Positions 47,886-56,661 of a stretch of DNA of 64,000 nt are shown here, piece by piece. The stretch comes from Geomonas sp. RF6 (GTDB taxonomy: Bacteria > Desulfobacterota > Desulfuromonadia > Geobacterales > Geobacteraceae): positions 4,857,001 to 4,921,000 of the forward strand of contig NZ_CP087999.1 of the NCBI RefSeq assembly GCF_021044625.1. Direction: 5' to 3'. Position numbers and translations under genes: made by a program. Each line of letters opens with the position of its first letter. The stretch's first letter is position 1. A model generated the notes under the pieces. The model was given only the letters and a program-made list of their open reading frames with translations. It was not told the DNA's origin and made no database searches.

Positions 47886-49187
47886 ATGACTGAGCCGACA
47901 CCAGCCTACACACCGAAAGCTTCCGATGCCAAGACGGTCCAGATGGCGCTCGACGTGCTCGGGAGCCGCAAGAAGAACTTCTTTGCCCGCATCATGCCCT
48001 TCCTCGGCCCCGCCTTTATCGCCAGCGTCGCCTATGTCGATCCGGGAAACTTCGCCACCAACATCCAGGGTGGCGCCCAATTCGGCTACCTGCTGATCTG
48101 GGTCATCGTCATGAGCAACTTGATGGCGATGCTGGTCCAGACCCTCGCGGCGAAGCTCGGGCTCGTCACCGGCCTGAACCTCGCGGAGCAGTGCCGGGAA
48201 CACTTCCCGAGGCCGATCGTGTACCTCATGTGGGTACTTATGGAAGGGGTTGCCATAGCCACCGATTTGGCGGAATTTCTCGGCGCCGCCCTCGGGTTCC
48301 AGCTCCTGCTCGGGGTGCCCCTTCTTCTCGGCGCGGTCCTTACCGGGATCGCCACCATCCTCATCCTCGGGATGGAACGGTACGGCTTCCGGCCCCTGGA
48401 GGCGGTCATCTCCTGCATGGTGGGGATGATCGCCCTGTGCTACGTGGCGGAAACATTCATCGTGCGCCCGGACTGGTCGCAGGTCGCCTACCACGCCTTC
48501 GTGCCCAAGTTCTCCGGCGCGGAAAGCGTCCTTCTCGCCACCGGGATACTCGGCGCCACCGTCATGCCGCACGCGATCTTCCTGCACTCCGCGCTCATGC
48601 AGGGGCGCATAGTGGTGCGCGACAAGGAGCGGCTAAAGAGCCTGTACCGCTACGAGATAATGGACGTCGTCATGGCGATGGGGGTAGCGAGCTGCGTCAA
48701 CGCTGCGATGCTCATCATGGCAGCGGCAACATTCTACGCCACCGGGCACACCCACGTCGCCAGCATCGAAGAAGCATACCGCACCCTGGAGCCGCTCCTC
48801 GGCAGCGCGGCGAAGTACATCTTCGGCTTCTCCCTCCTCGTCTCCGGCCTCTCCTCGTCGACGGTCGGGACCGGGGCCGGGCAGGTCATCATGCAGGGAT
48901 TTCTGAAGACGCACATCCCCATCTGGCTCAGGCGGCTCGTCACCATGGCGCCGTCGATGGCGGTCATCGCCTCCGGGCTCGATCCGACCCGCACCCTTGT
49001 CATCAGCCAGGTCGTACTGAGCTTCGGGCTTCCCTTTGCGGTCATACCTCTGGTGCTTTTTACCCGGAGCCGCGCTATCATGGGTGATATGGTCAACGCA
49101 CCTCTCACCACCGCAATCGCCTCCCTGATAGCGGCGCTCATCGTGGTACTCAACCTTTACCTCGTCTACAAAACGGTTACCGGATGA
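47886..49187 (+). CDS. mntH: Nramp-family divalent metal transporter (MntH-like)
   Basis: Proton-coupled uptake of Mn2+ or Fe2+ across the inner membrane. 433 residues, about eleven membrane segments. The first-helix metal motif VDPGNFATN and the sixth-helix ATVMPHAIFLHS are both intact, as required for Mn/Fe/Cd transport. Shine-Dalgarno before the ATG is weak. A universal stress protein overlaps its end by four bases (ATGA), so the two are translationally coupled. Confidence 0.93.
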   Translation: MTEPTPAYTPKASDAKTVQMALDVLGSRKKNFFARIMPFLGPAFIASVAYVDPGNFATNIQGGAQFGYLLIWVIVMSNLMAMLVQTLAAKLGLVTGLNLAEQCREHFPRPIVYLMWVLMEGVAIATDLAEFLGAALGFQLLLGVPLLLGAVLTGIATILILGMERYGFRPLEAVISCMVGMIALCYVAETFIVRPDWSQVAYHAFVPKFSGAESVLLATGILGATVMPHAIFLHSALMQGRIVVRDKERLKSLYRYEIMDVVMAMGVASCVNAAMLIMAAATFYATGHTHVASIEEAYRTLEPLLGSAAKYIFGFSLLVSGLSSSTVGTGAGQVIMQGFLKTHIPIWLRRLVTMAPSMAVIASGLDPTRTLVISQVVLSFGLPFAVIPLVLFTRSRAIMGDMVNAPLTTAIASLIAALIVVLNLYLVYKTVTG

Positions 49188-50101
49188 AAGGGATCTTCAA
49201 ACACATTCTCGTGCCGCTCGACGGCTCTGCGATGGCGGAGGCCGCGCTCCCGGTGGCAGCCTTCCTGACGGAACGGCTGAAATGCCGCGTCACCCTCATG
49301 CACGTCATCGAAAAGGATGCCCCGAGCGTGGTGCACGGCCAGACCCACCTGGTGAGCGCGCCTGAAGCGTCGGTCTATCTGAGGGAGGTGGCGAAGAAGT
49401 ACTTCGCGAGGCCAAGCGAGGTGGAATGTCACGTACATACGACGGAGGTGGACAACGTCGCCGCCAGCATCGTGGCGCACGCGGGAGAGCTGTCTCACGA
49501 CCTGGTGGTGATGTGCTCCCACGGAAAGGGAGCCGCACTGCACCTTATCCTGGGGAGCATCGCACAGCGGGTCATCGCCATGGACCGCAGGCCGGTCCTC
49601 ATCACCCATCCCGCGGAGAAGGGAGCGGAGCCGCGCGCATTCAACTGTCGCCACATCCTCGTACCGCTGGACGGTCAACCGGAGCACGCCCAGGGATTGC
49701 CGGCGTCGAAGGAGCTTGCCAGAAGCTGCGGAGCAACGGTCCACCTGGCGTTTGCCGTTCCGGAGCTGACGAGCCTCTCCGGAGACAAGGCGATGGCAAG
49801 CCGCATGCTGCCGGGGACGACATCGAGACTTCTGGACCTTTCCATGAAGGATGCCGAGGCGTATCTCACGCCACTGGCGAGGGAACTGCAGGAGGAAGGA
49901 TTTCTGGCAAGCGCCCACGTGCTGCGGGGCGATCCGGCGAAGGTGATAATGGATGCGGCGGTAAATGCGAAGATAGACCTGATCGTTCTGACAACGCACG
50001 GCAAGACAGGGATGGATGCCTTCTGGGCCGGGAGCGTGACGCACAAGATCGTCAGCAAGCTGCAGGTCCCCCTCCTGCTGATCCCGGTAACGAAGCTCTA
50101 G
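49184..50101 (+). CDS. Universal stress protein with two tandem Usp domains
   Basis: 305 residues. Domain one (about 3-145) begins KHILVPLDGSAMAEAALPVA and has MCSHGKGAALHLILGSIAQRV; domain two (about 155-303) begins RHILVPLDGQPEHAQ and has LTTHGKTGMDAFWAGSVTHKIV. The G-2x-G-9x-G-S/T ATP-binding pattern is visible in both. Coupling to mntH suggests a role in metal-transport regulation (inference). Confidence 0.9.
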   Translation: MKGIFKHILVPLDGSAMAEAALPVAAFLTERLKCRVTLMHVIEKDAPSVVHGQTHLVSAPEASVYLREVAKKYFARPSEVECHVHTTEVDNVAASIVAHAGELSHDLVVMCSHGKGAALHLILGSIAQRVIAMDRRPVLITHPAEKGAEPRAFNCRHILVPLDGQPEHAQGLPASKELARSCGATVHLAFAVPELTSLSGDKAMASRMLPGTTSRLLDLSMKDAEAYLTPLARELQEEGFLASAHVLRGDPAKVIMDAAVNAKIDLIVLTTHGKTGMDAFWAGSVTHKIVSKLQVPLLLIPVTKL

Positions 50102-50133
50102 CTTCCGCTGGTCCGCTGGGGTCATGGTCCGCT

Positions 50134-50267
50134 GGGGTCAGGCTTTGCATTTGTGGTCCGCTGGGGTCAGGCTTTGCATTTGTTGATTTGGTGGGCAGAA
50201 TCCCCAAATGCAAAGCCTGACCCCGCCACTGTTCTTGGCCGAATCCCCAAATGCAAAGCCTGACCCC
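50134..50267. repeat. Four copies of a 20-base repeat, two direct and two inverted
   Basis: GGGGTCAGGCTTTGCATTTG at 50134-50153 and 50163-50182 and its complement at 50205-50224 and 50248-50267, with a truncated fragment near 50115. The inverted copies carry a further shared GAATCCC. Similar repeats are known to border REP-associated tyrosine transposases; no transposase is present. Confidence 0.85.
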
Positions 50268-50287
50268 GGCACTGTTCTCCGACTTTC

Positions 50288-51355
50288 CTATCGAGTGCGG
50301 CTCTGTCCGAGCCCATGACCCGCGAGCACCGCGACACCGAGGAGCACCGCGAGCTTCCCGGCCAGCGGAACCCCTGCCGTGGTAGCCCCCAGCCCCAGAG
50401 ACTGCACCAGCGCGCCCCCGAGAAGCATCCCCACCGTAAGAAGCCCCGCGTCGGTGTCGCCTTCGCCGGCCTTCACGAGCTGCCTGAAGGGGCACCCCCC
50501 CACCAGCGTCGCGGTCCATCCGACAAGCCCCATCCCCAGAAAACTCCAGAGATGCTCCACGTGCGCCCCCGGCTGCCCCGCCAGGCCGGGATGGAATCTC
50601 CCTGCTGCCACGCTTGCAGCGAATGCCGAGAGCGCAAAAGCGAGGACGCCGTAAAAGAGGTACCCTCTCCAGCGCAGGACGAAGAGATCGCGAATCCCCC
50701 CGGTGATGCAGAAACGGCTGCGCTGAGCGAGGGCACCGAGAACGACCGATCCTGCCAATGACGCCGCCCAGGGGGCGTGCTGGGAACCGCTCCCCATGGT
50801 GGAAAAGGAGATCATGCCTGGGCGCCCAACCACAAGCGCCAGAAGCGCCAGCGCTGCGGCAGGGATGAGAATGCCGCTCGCGCCCGGCTGCGGGGCGCCG
50901 TGGGGAAGTTCCGCGCCGCGCGCCAGCCCGGCGGTGCCGACCCATACGCCGGCGATGAGGCCGGCGACGCCGGCGAGTGCGCCGAGATCACCGGCTCCCA
51001 GCCTCAGCAGGAGCTTTATAGGGCAGCCGATAAAGACGCCGCAGCCTACCATCAGGAGGATGCCGGCAAAGAGACGGGAAAGGGGCGCGCTGCCGCCGCG
51101 CGTGCGGAATTCGCGGAAAAAGAGGGCACTGAGAAAGGCGCCGAGGACAAAGCCGGAGAGCTCCGGCCTCAGGTACTGCATTCTGCTGTTGTCGTGCAGC
51201 CCCAGCCCGCCGGCGACATTTTCCATGAAGCAGGAGACGCAGATCCCCGAGTTCTCCGGGTTCCCCAGGACAGCGAGGAGGACGCCGAGGGCTCCGAGGG
51301 CGACACCGCACGCCACCACCAGCCACAAATGCCTGTCGCGCAGCGTCACTCGCAC
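50288..51355 (-). CDS. YedE-type transporter (putative selenium/sulfur importer)
   Basis: 355 residues, nearly all hydrophobic, about ten membrane segments. The family motifs SGICVSCFMENVAGGLGLH, MQYLRPELSGFVLGAF, IGCPIKLLLRLGAGD, RSRFCITGGIRDLF and VGGCPFRQLVKAGEGD all contain the conserved cysteines of YeeE/YedE (DUF395) permeases. The NxxNxGICVSCF opening is what I associate with the branch proposed to handle selenium, but this is not proven. The start overlaps the previous gene by 10 bases. Confidence 0.82.
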   Translation of the reverse strand: MRVTLRDRHLWLVVACGVALGALGVLLAVLGNPENSGICVSCFMENVAGGLGLHDNSRMQYLRPELSGFVLGAFLSALFFREFRTRGGSAPLSRLFAGILLMVGCGVFIGCPIKLLLRLGAGDLGALAGVAGLIAGVWVGTAGLARGAELPHGAPQPGASGILIPAAALALLALVVGRPGMISFSTMGSGSQHAPWAASLAGSVVLGALAQRSRFCITGGIRDLFVLRWRGYLFYGVLAFALSAFAASVAAGRFHPGLAGQPGAHVEHLWSFLGMGLVGWTATLVGGCPFRQLVKAGEGDTDAGLLTVGMLLGGALVQSLGLGATTAGVPLAGKLAVLLGVAVLAGHGLGQSRTR

Positions 51356-51888
51356 CCCCCGGCCAGGCGGCTTCTGAGGTAGTTCACGTCCTTCAGCGAC
51401 CGTGCGGCAGAAACGTTTTCGGGATGAGCGCGAACCTTAGCCCCGACGGAGGAGAGCCCCTCCTGCGCCACCTTCTCGATAAGGGCTCGTCTGGAGAGCG
51501 GGCTTTTCTGCTCGAGGTACTCGCCATTTAGCCGCACACCCTGTACGAGAGTGGCCAGCGACTCCTCCAGCGCCCCCATCCGGTACAAAAGCTCCCCCTT
51601 CAGGATGAAGCCGTGCGCCTCGGCAGGGTAGCTGCGCATCAGCTCGTCAAGCTTGAAGATCGCAGTCGGCAGGTCCCCCTTCTCGACCAGCGCCTGCACC
51701 GGCCCGTAAATCTTTTGGAGCAGGGCCCCCCGCGCCTGGTCCGCCATCTCCCGCTCGACTGCACGATCTATGGAGGCGCGCCCAGCGTCTTCCTTCGGCC
51801 TCCCCTCCTCTCCATAGAGAAGCGCGCCCGCTCCTGTCAGGGCGAACGCGAGTAGGCTCCAGAGTATTTTGCGGTAGGCGTTCTTCAC
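51346..51888 (-). CDS. TPR-like protein with N-terminal signal/anchor
   Basis: 180 residues. A single hydrophobic segment (ILWSLLAFALTGAGALLYG) followed by helical repeats of TPR type: TAIFKLDELMRSYPAEAHGFILKGELLYRMG and ALEESLATLVQGVRLNG. It starts four bases after the PhnD-like gene and overlaps yedE, so it belongs to the same transcript. Probably a periplasmic scaffold. Confidence 0.7.
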   Translation of the reverse strand: MKNAYRKILWSLLAFALTGAGALLYGEEGRPKEDAGRASIDRAVEREMADQARGALLQKIYGPVQALVEKGDLPTAIFKLDELMRSYPAEAHGFILKGELLYRMGALEESLATLVQGVRLNGEYLEQKSPLSRRALIEKVAQEGLSSVGAKVRAHPENVSAARSLKDVNYLRSRLAGGCE

Positions 51889-51892
51889 AGGA

Positions 51893-52807
51893 TCAAAACT
51901 TCTGGTACGGCGGCATGTTGACCCGGCGCGCCATGTCGCGGATCGGGTTGTAGTCGCTGTCCAAAAGCTCCTCGTATCCGTCGACCCAGGCCCCCTTCAG
52001 GACCTTTACTTCCTCACCGTCGACTTTCACCGTGTCGGAAGGCTTCAGCTCCAGGAGGGCCTTGCGCACCTTCGCCACCAGGTCAGGGTCGGTCCCTTTC
52101 GACGCGCCGAAGGTGCAGTAGGGGATTATCGGGCTCTGCCCCAGAACGACGAAGCTGTCGGGGGAGATGCGCCCTTCCCGGGTCATTTCCTCAAGGTCGA
52201 GAGCAGGCGCTGCGGCGACATCGTACTGACCGAAAAGGACACCGTAGATGACCTTCTCGTGCTTGAAGGAGCCGGAGGGGATGGAGTAGTAGGCGAGGTT
52301 CTTCTCCGGGTCGATACCGGACCGGAGCATCAGGTCGTACTCGGCAAGGTAACCTGTGGGTGCGAGCATGGGGCCAAAGCCCATCCTTTTGCCGCGGATG
52401 TCGGAGAGCTTCGTTATGCCGCTCCCGGCGCGGGCGATGATGGCGCCTGCGGTGCGCGAGCCGTACTGCCCACGCTTTTCGGAGGCGAGCAGTGAAAGGG
52501 AGTAGCGCTCCTTGAGGATGATGTAGAGGAGAGAGTTGGTATGGGTGAAGGCGAATTCGCCGCTCTTGAAGCGCTTCTCGAAGTCCTGGGTGTCGACAGG
52601 TACGAGGGTGAAATCGGCGCCGGTCTTTTCCGAGAGGTAGCGAGTGAGCGGGGTGAAGCGCTGCAGCGTCTCCTTCTCGTTGTTGCAGATCATAAAGCCG
52701 ATCTTTACCGCCTGGTGTTTCGACTCGGTGCGGCACCCCGCGGTGCAGAGGAGAGAGAAGAGGCAGAAAAGGAGCGGCGCCAGGCGCCAGTTCAGCGGTA
52801 GCTTCAT
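51893..52807 (-). CDS. PhnD-like periplasmic substrate-binding lipoprotein
   Basis: About 304 residues from ATG 52807 (MKLPLNWRLAPLL); earlier in-frame starts exist. Signal with lipobox LLCTAGC. Type II binding fold: KIGFMICNNEKETLQRFTPL, YLSEKTGADFTLVPVDTQDF, SDIRGKRMGFGPMLAPTGYL and YSIPSGSFKHEKVIYGVLFGQYDVAAAP. Such proteins bind phosphonates, phosphite or other oxyanions. No ATPase or permease follows, so it may serve the YedE-type transporter or act as a sensor (inference). Confidence 0.8.
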   Translation of the reverse strand: MKLPLNWRLAPLLFCLFSLLCTAGCRTESKHQAVKIGFMICNNEKETLQRFTPLTRYLSEKTGADFTLVPVDTQDFEKRFKSGEFAFTHTNSLLYIILKERYSLSLLASEKRGQYGSRTAGAIIARAGSGITKLSDIRGKRMGFGPMLAPTGYLAEYDLMLRSGIDPEKNLAYYSIPSGSFKHEKVIYGVLFGQYDVAAAPALDLEEMTREGRISPDSFVVLGQSPIIPYCTFGASKGTDPDLVAKVRKALLELKPSDTVKVDGEEVKVLKGAWVDGYEELLDSDYNPIRDMARRVNMPPYQKF

Positions 52808-52832
52808 AACAGGAATCATCCTCAAAGGTTAC

Positions 52833-52930
52833 CTGTAGGCCGGGATAAGCCGCGGGCGTTCCCGGCGCTTCCCGGCATGGTACTCAAAACACAGCTTGTG
52901 CCGGAAACGCTCCGCTTATTCCGGCCTACA
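52833..52930. repeat. GTAGGCC element between the SPASM partner and the PhnD-like gene
   Basis: Left half GTAGGCCGGGATAAGCCGCG and inverted right half ending TTATTCCGGCCTAC, with about 35 bases between. It separates two parts of the minus-strand cluster. Confidence 0.85.
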
Positions 52931-52947
52931 TCTCTACATCTCCCACA

Positions 52948-53829
52948 TCAGCCGCACCCCGGGTCCGCGGCGTCGAAGGTGAGCGCTGCAGCATACCCGC
53001 GGCCACGGCAGCCGCCGAAGCAGGTCGGAAGAGCAGCGCACTCCAGGCATTCCTCAGGGAAGCGCCGCAGTGCCTTTCGCACCTCACGCTTTTGCGGAGA
53101 CTTCGCAATGGCGGAAAAAGTCGTATCCCCGAGATTTCCAAGGGCGTATGGAAGCGCGGGACAAGGACACACCTCTCCTTCCGGCGTGACAAAGAGCATG
53201 CTGTTCGCCGCCTGGCATCCCCCCTCCGGAAAGGCCTTGTCCGGGTAAAAGATCTTCCACAGGAAAGGATCGTGTATCGTCAGCCGCAACCCCCGATCGA
53301 GCTCCATTTCTCGCAGTGCATCTGCCAGGAACCGGCGCTCGGCTGGGTTCAGGAAGAAGACGCCGCGCCCCGCCACCGCCCTCGCAATCGGAAAGCTCAA
53401 TTCTCCGATGCCATGCTGAAGGCAAAACCGGATGATCTCCGGGATCTCGCGGCAGTTGCCTGCGTGGAGCGGCAGGCTGACACCTGTGGGCATTCCCGCA
53501 TCCAACACGGAGCGGTCCAGTGAGCAGAGCTCCTCGATACCGCTCACATCCAGAAGGAGGGATTTCACCTTCAGCCGCGAAACGGTCTCCAGCGAGCGCG
53601 CAACCGTGTCGCCGGAGAGAGTGAGATTTACCGCGATCCTCTCCTTCGCAAGCCTTTCCACGACCTGTATCGTCGCAGCGGAGACCTCAGCTCCCGGCTG
53701 CCAGAGATTGAGCGCAAGGACCTGCAGCGCCACGAGTTCGTCGCATAATGCGAGGTGATCAAACGACGGGGCAGCGGGGGGCGCCGGCAGATCCCAATAC
53801 ACCCTGATCGGAACGCTCAGCTCCATCAT
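52948..53829 (-). CDS. SPASM-domain partner of a radical SAM enzyme, radical SAM cysteines lost
   Basis: 293 residues. The N-terminal two thirds looks like a radical SAM barrel (SVPIRVYWDLPAPP, LNLTLSGDTVARSLETV, LLLDVSGIEEL, PTGVSLPLHAGN) but has no CxxxCxxC. The C-terminal SPASM cysteines are complete: GGCQAANSM, GEVCPCPALPY, CLECAALPTCFGGCRG and a final DPGCG. It starts two bases after the radical SAM gene. This is the arrangement I associate with the GeoRSP SPASM protein; the likely role is a cluster-bearing or substrate-binding partner of the enzyme. Confidence 0.85.
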   Translation of the reverse strand: MMELSVPIRVYWDLPAPPAAPSFDHLALCDELVALQVLALNLWQPGAEVSAATIQVVERLAKERIAVNLTLSGDTVARSLETVSRLKVKSLLLDVSGIEELCSLDRSVLDAGMPTGVSLPLHAGNCREIPEIIRFCLQHGIGELSFPIARAVAGRGVFFLNPAERRFLADALREMELDRGLRLTIHDPFLWKIFYPDKAFPEGGCQAANSMLFVTPEGEVCPCPALPYALGNLGDTTFSAIAKSPQKREVRKALRRFPEECLECAALPTCFGGCRGRGYAAALTFDAADPGCG

Positions 53830-53830
53830 C

Positions 53831-54832
53831 TCAGGAGGCCCAGCAATGCGGGTCGGGGCTGTTCAGGTCGCCGGTGAGAGCAAGGGCGCGGGCACTGCAG
53901 CCGCCGAGGCAGTCTTCGTAGCTGCCGCAGGAGGCGCACTTTCCCGTCGCCGTCTTGTGGCGCATCCGGTACAGCACCTCGGATTCGTGCCACACGGCGG
54001 AGAGGTCATCCCGCAGGATGTTCCCGATAACCATGGGGATGAAGCCGCACGGGGTGATGTCGCCGTTGGTCTTGATGTTGAGGGAGAGTTTCCCGCACAC
54101 GCTCCCCTTCACCAGCGCGGGGTTTCGCTCCGGCCCGAGTGAGGAGATGATCGGGTCGTCCAGCGAGATCTCCACCCCCTGCGGCTGCGAACGGAGCGCC
54201 AGCGCCTTCCGGTAAAATTCCCGCCACTCCTCCGGATTGAGATCCAGGTCATCCTTGTTGGCAAGCCCGAGCCCCGAGCACTTGAAGTTGTGAAAGTTCA
54301 GCTGCTCCACGCCGCACTCCGTGGCGAGCGCCACGAGTTCCTCCACCTGCAGGTGGTTGATGCGGCAGATGACAGTGGAGATGGAGGTCTTTATCCCCAC
54401 CTCGCGCAGGTGGGCGAGCGCCTCGATGGCGCGGCGATGGCTGCCGGGGACGCCGCGGAATGAGTCATGCACTTCAGGGACGTGGCTGTCGATGCTGATC
54501 CCCACCTTGTAGAAGCCGAATTCCTTCAGCACCCGCGCCTGCTGAGCGTCAAGAAGGTAGCCGTTGCTGTTCATGGTGACGCGCATGCCGCAGCTGCGGG
54601 CAAAGGCCGCCAGCGACGGAAGGTCGTGCCGCAGCAAAGGCTCGCCGCCGCCGAAGTTCACTGCGAGGACTCCCGCCTTAGCCGCCTTCCCCATCGCCTG
54701 GCAGAGCTCGTCAAAGGAGAGCTCCTGGCTCTCGTCGCTCCTGCTGTAGCAGTGCTTGCAGCTGAAGTTGCAGCTGTTATTCACCGCCCAGTTTATGGTG
54801 AGCGGCGCCTTTATGGTCCATTCACTCCGCAT
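53831..54832 (-). CDS. Radical SAM/SPASM peptide-modifying enzyme (GeoRSP type)
   Basis: 333 residues from ATG 54832 (MRSEWTIKAPLTINWAVNN), which overlaps the PqqD-like gene by 11 bases; the upstream open frame is its antiphase. The radical SAM cluster motif is CNFSCKHC; VNFGGGEPLLR is the GGE motif and GISIDSHVPEVHD the strand-five region. The C-terminal SPASM domain has VCGKLSLNIKTNGDITPCGF, CASCGSYEDCLGGC and DPHC, enough for two auxiliary clusters as in PqqE and anSME. Such enzymes install crosslinks or other changes in ribosomally made peptides. A PqqD-like protein sits just upstream. Confidence 0.92.
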   Translation of the reverse strand: MRSEWTIKAPLTINWAVNNSCNFSCKHCYSRSDESQELSFDELCQAMGKAAKAGVLAVNFGGGEPLLRHDLPSLAAFARSCGMRVTMNSNGYLLDAQQARVLKEFGFYKVGISIDSHVPEVHDSFRGVPGSHRRAIEALAHLREVGIKTSISTVICRINHLQVEELVALATECGVEQLNFHNFKCSGLGLANKDDLDLNPEEWREFYRKALALRSQPQGVEISLDDPIISSLGPERNPALVKGSVCGKLSLNIKTNGDITPCGFIPMVIGNILRDDLSAVWHESEVLYRMRHKTATGKCASCGSYEDCLGGCSARALALTGDLNSPDPHCWAS

Positions 54833-55136
54833 GGCGCACGAACCCCTTCTGTGCGAGCTCCGCGAGGAAAGCGGAGACATCCTCAGCCAGGACCTCCGAC
54901 TCCACTTCGAACTCCTCTCCCAGAGCGGCCACGATCTCTTCCAGGGTGCGCCCGTCGCAAAGCTTCCACACCTCGGTGCCGAGAACATTGATGGAAAGGA
55001 TCGAGGAGTCGTCAAAAAGGAGAGCGGTGCCTACATCCTCCACATCCTCGCCACGCTCCAGCCCCGCCAGAGCCTCGTCGCGCGGCTCGTCCTCCTCACG
55101 CCACAGCACATCGGGATTTCTGTAGTAGCGCATCAT
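54822..55136 (-). CDS. PqqD-like peptide chaperone
   Basis: 104 residues. PqqD fold: RNPDVLWREEDE, SILSINVLGTEVWKLCDGRTLEEIVAALGEEFEV and VSAFLAELAQKGFV. PqqD proteins hold the precursor peptide leader and present it to the radical SAM enzyme. Its ATG overlaps the stop of the NosD-like gene by one base (TAATG), and its end overlaps the enzyme start by 11 bases, so the genes are tightly coupled. Confidence 0.9.
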   Translation of the reverse strand: MMRYYRNPDVLWREEDEPRDEALAGLERGEDVEDVGTALLFDDSSILSINVLGTEVWKLCDGRTLEEIVAALGEEFEVESEVLAEDVSAFLAELAQKGFVRHAE

Positions 55137-56104
55137 TACCTCCCGGAGACCTGCACCGGCTCCTTAAGGAACGGCTCGAACACGATGCGGGCAACGGTGG
55201 GATCACTTTCCTTGTCGTACAGGTGCGCCGCGATCTCGGTGCGGTCGGTGCTGCCAAACCAGTTCTGCGCTGCCGCCACGTCAGACTCCTGCTCGTCGGC
55301 TATCGCCATGTCGTACTCGGAGTTCTTGTAGATATTGTTGTGGTGGATCCGGGTACCTTCGCTGCGGTAGATGTAGATCCCCTTGTAGTTGCCGGTGATC
55401 TCGTTGCCGCTCACCTCGCCGAGCGATTTCTCCTTCGCCCAGAGCCCGAAGAACTTGTTGTCCTTGATGCTGTTGCCGGTGATGGCCACGCGGGAGGCGC
55501 GGAAGTTGATCCCCCCCTTGTTGTCGTGGATGGAGCTCCCCTTCACCGTCAGATCCGATTCCTGCCCCCACCAGGGGACCCCCTGAACCTCGTCTTCCTT
55601 CCTGATGCTTATCGCGACCGCGTTCTTCGCGAGCTCGCTGTGCTGCACCTCCACCTGGGCCCCGTGGGAGTGGATCCCGTTGTAGGCATAGAGGACGCGG
55701 CAGTAGTCGAGCACATTCCCGCTGCTCCCGAGGAAGTTGAGGGCACCCCAGTCAGCGGGCTGCGGCTCCTTTTCTGCGGAGGTAAAGACGATCATCTTCT
55801 CCGCGGTGCCGCGCGCCACCAGTTTGCCGCGCACGATAAGCTCGGCCTGGGCGTAGTACGGCACCTTTCCGCCGAAAAGGTTGCGGTCGCTCTGGGCGTC
55901 GATGCGATTGAACTTCACGATAGTCCCGGGAGCAACGGTCAGGGTCACGCCGGGGGGAACGTAAACGTCTCCCGTCACCTCCACCTCACCCGACCATACC
56001 GTGTCCTTGGTGAGCGTTTCCTTCCCCACCTGGAGAGGTGCAGCGTTGCAGTCGAGAGCGGCGAACAGGGTCAAGGCAAGGAGAGCCAGGATTCTTTTTC
56101 TCAT
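55136..56104 (-). CDS. Exported NosD-like parallel beta-helix protein
   Basis: 322 residues with a signal peptide (LLALTLFAALDCNAAP). It opens TVWSGEVEVTGDVYVPPGVTLTVAPGT, the same module found three times in the 835-residue protein at 60027, and then runs through NosD-type repeats (GNSIKDNKFFGLWA, GNEITGNYKGIYIYRS, HHNNIYKNSEYDMAI) ending in AAQNWFGSTD. It overlaps the TPR gene by four bases and PqqD by one. Confidence 0.87.
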   Translation of the reverse strand: MRKRILALLALTLFAALDCNAAPLQVGKETLTKDTVWSGEVEVTGDVYVPPGVTLTVAPGTIVKFNRIDAQSDRNLFGGKVPYYAQAELIVRGKLVARGTAEKMIVFTSAEKEPQPADWGALNFLGSSGNVLDYCRVLYAYNGIHSHGAQVEVQHSELAKNAVAISIRKEDEVQGVPWWGQESDLTVKGSSIHDNKGGINFRASRVAITGNSIKDNKFFGLWAKEKSLGEVSGNEITGNYKGIYIYRSEGTRIHHNNIYKNSEYDMAIADEQESDVAAAQNWFGSTDRTEIAAHLYDKESDPTVARIVFEPFLKEPVQVSGR

Positions 56105-56661
56105 TGGGGCACCTTCGTCGATTTGATCTTTTCCTGCAGGTTTTGCAGCGCTGCCACGAGTGCGGCGCGGCGGGTGATTTCTGCTTCCCTGTTTATCCCC
56201 TTCCGTATCAGAACGTCGCTGACGGCGATCCCTTCGCGGTACGCCGCGAGTGCCTCGGAGGTGCGTCCGCTCCCTTCCAGGGCGTTCCCCAGATCGCGGT
56301 GCACGAGGCTGTCCTCGCGGCAGAGGGAGATCGCCTTTTTGAACCAGGAGAGCGCCTCGTCGTAGCGGCGCTGCCTCAGGCGTACCAGCCCCATTCCGTC
56401 ATGCGCGTCGAAGTCGTTCGGTGCCATGCGCAGGACGGTGGCGTATTCCCGCTCCGCCTCGGCGATCTTGTTCTTCCGGCAAAGGACCACGCCGAGCCTG
56501 TTGCGGGTCTTCAGGTCGTTCGGGGTGATGTCGAGGACGATGCGGTACTCGACCTCCGCGATGGCGTCGGGAAGGAGCCCGGTCTCGGGATGCGCGTGGC
56601 ACGGCCGGGGCATCAGGAAAAGACCGAGAAGCGGCGCTATGCAGAGGGAAAGCGGTTTCAT
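56101..56661 (-). CDS. Exported TPR protein
   Basis: 186 residues. A signal peptide ends near PCHAHP. About three TPR units: [43 protein letters not shown] and [23 protein letters not shown]. It overlaps both neighbours by four bases (ATGA). A protein-protein scaffold for the exported parts of the cluster is likely. Confidence 0.8.
   Translation of the reverse strand: MKPLSLCIAPLLGLFLMPRPCHAHPETGLLPDAIAEVEYRIVLDITPNDLKTRNRLGVVLCRKNKIAEAEREYATVLRMAPNDFDAHDGMGLVRLRQRRYDEALSWFKKAISLCREDSLVHRDLGNALEGSGRTSEALAAYREGIAVSDVLIRKGINREAEITRRAALVAALQNLQEKIKSTKVPQ

Noticed and set aside
50134-50267. Possible CRISPR or terminator array
   Set aside because: Spacers are too short and unequal and two copies are inverted; fits transposase-linked repeats better.
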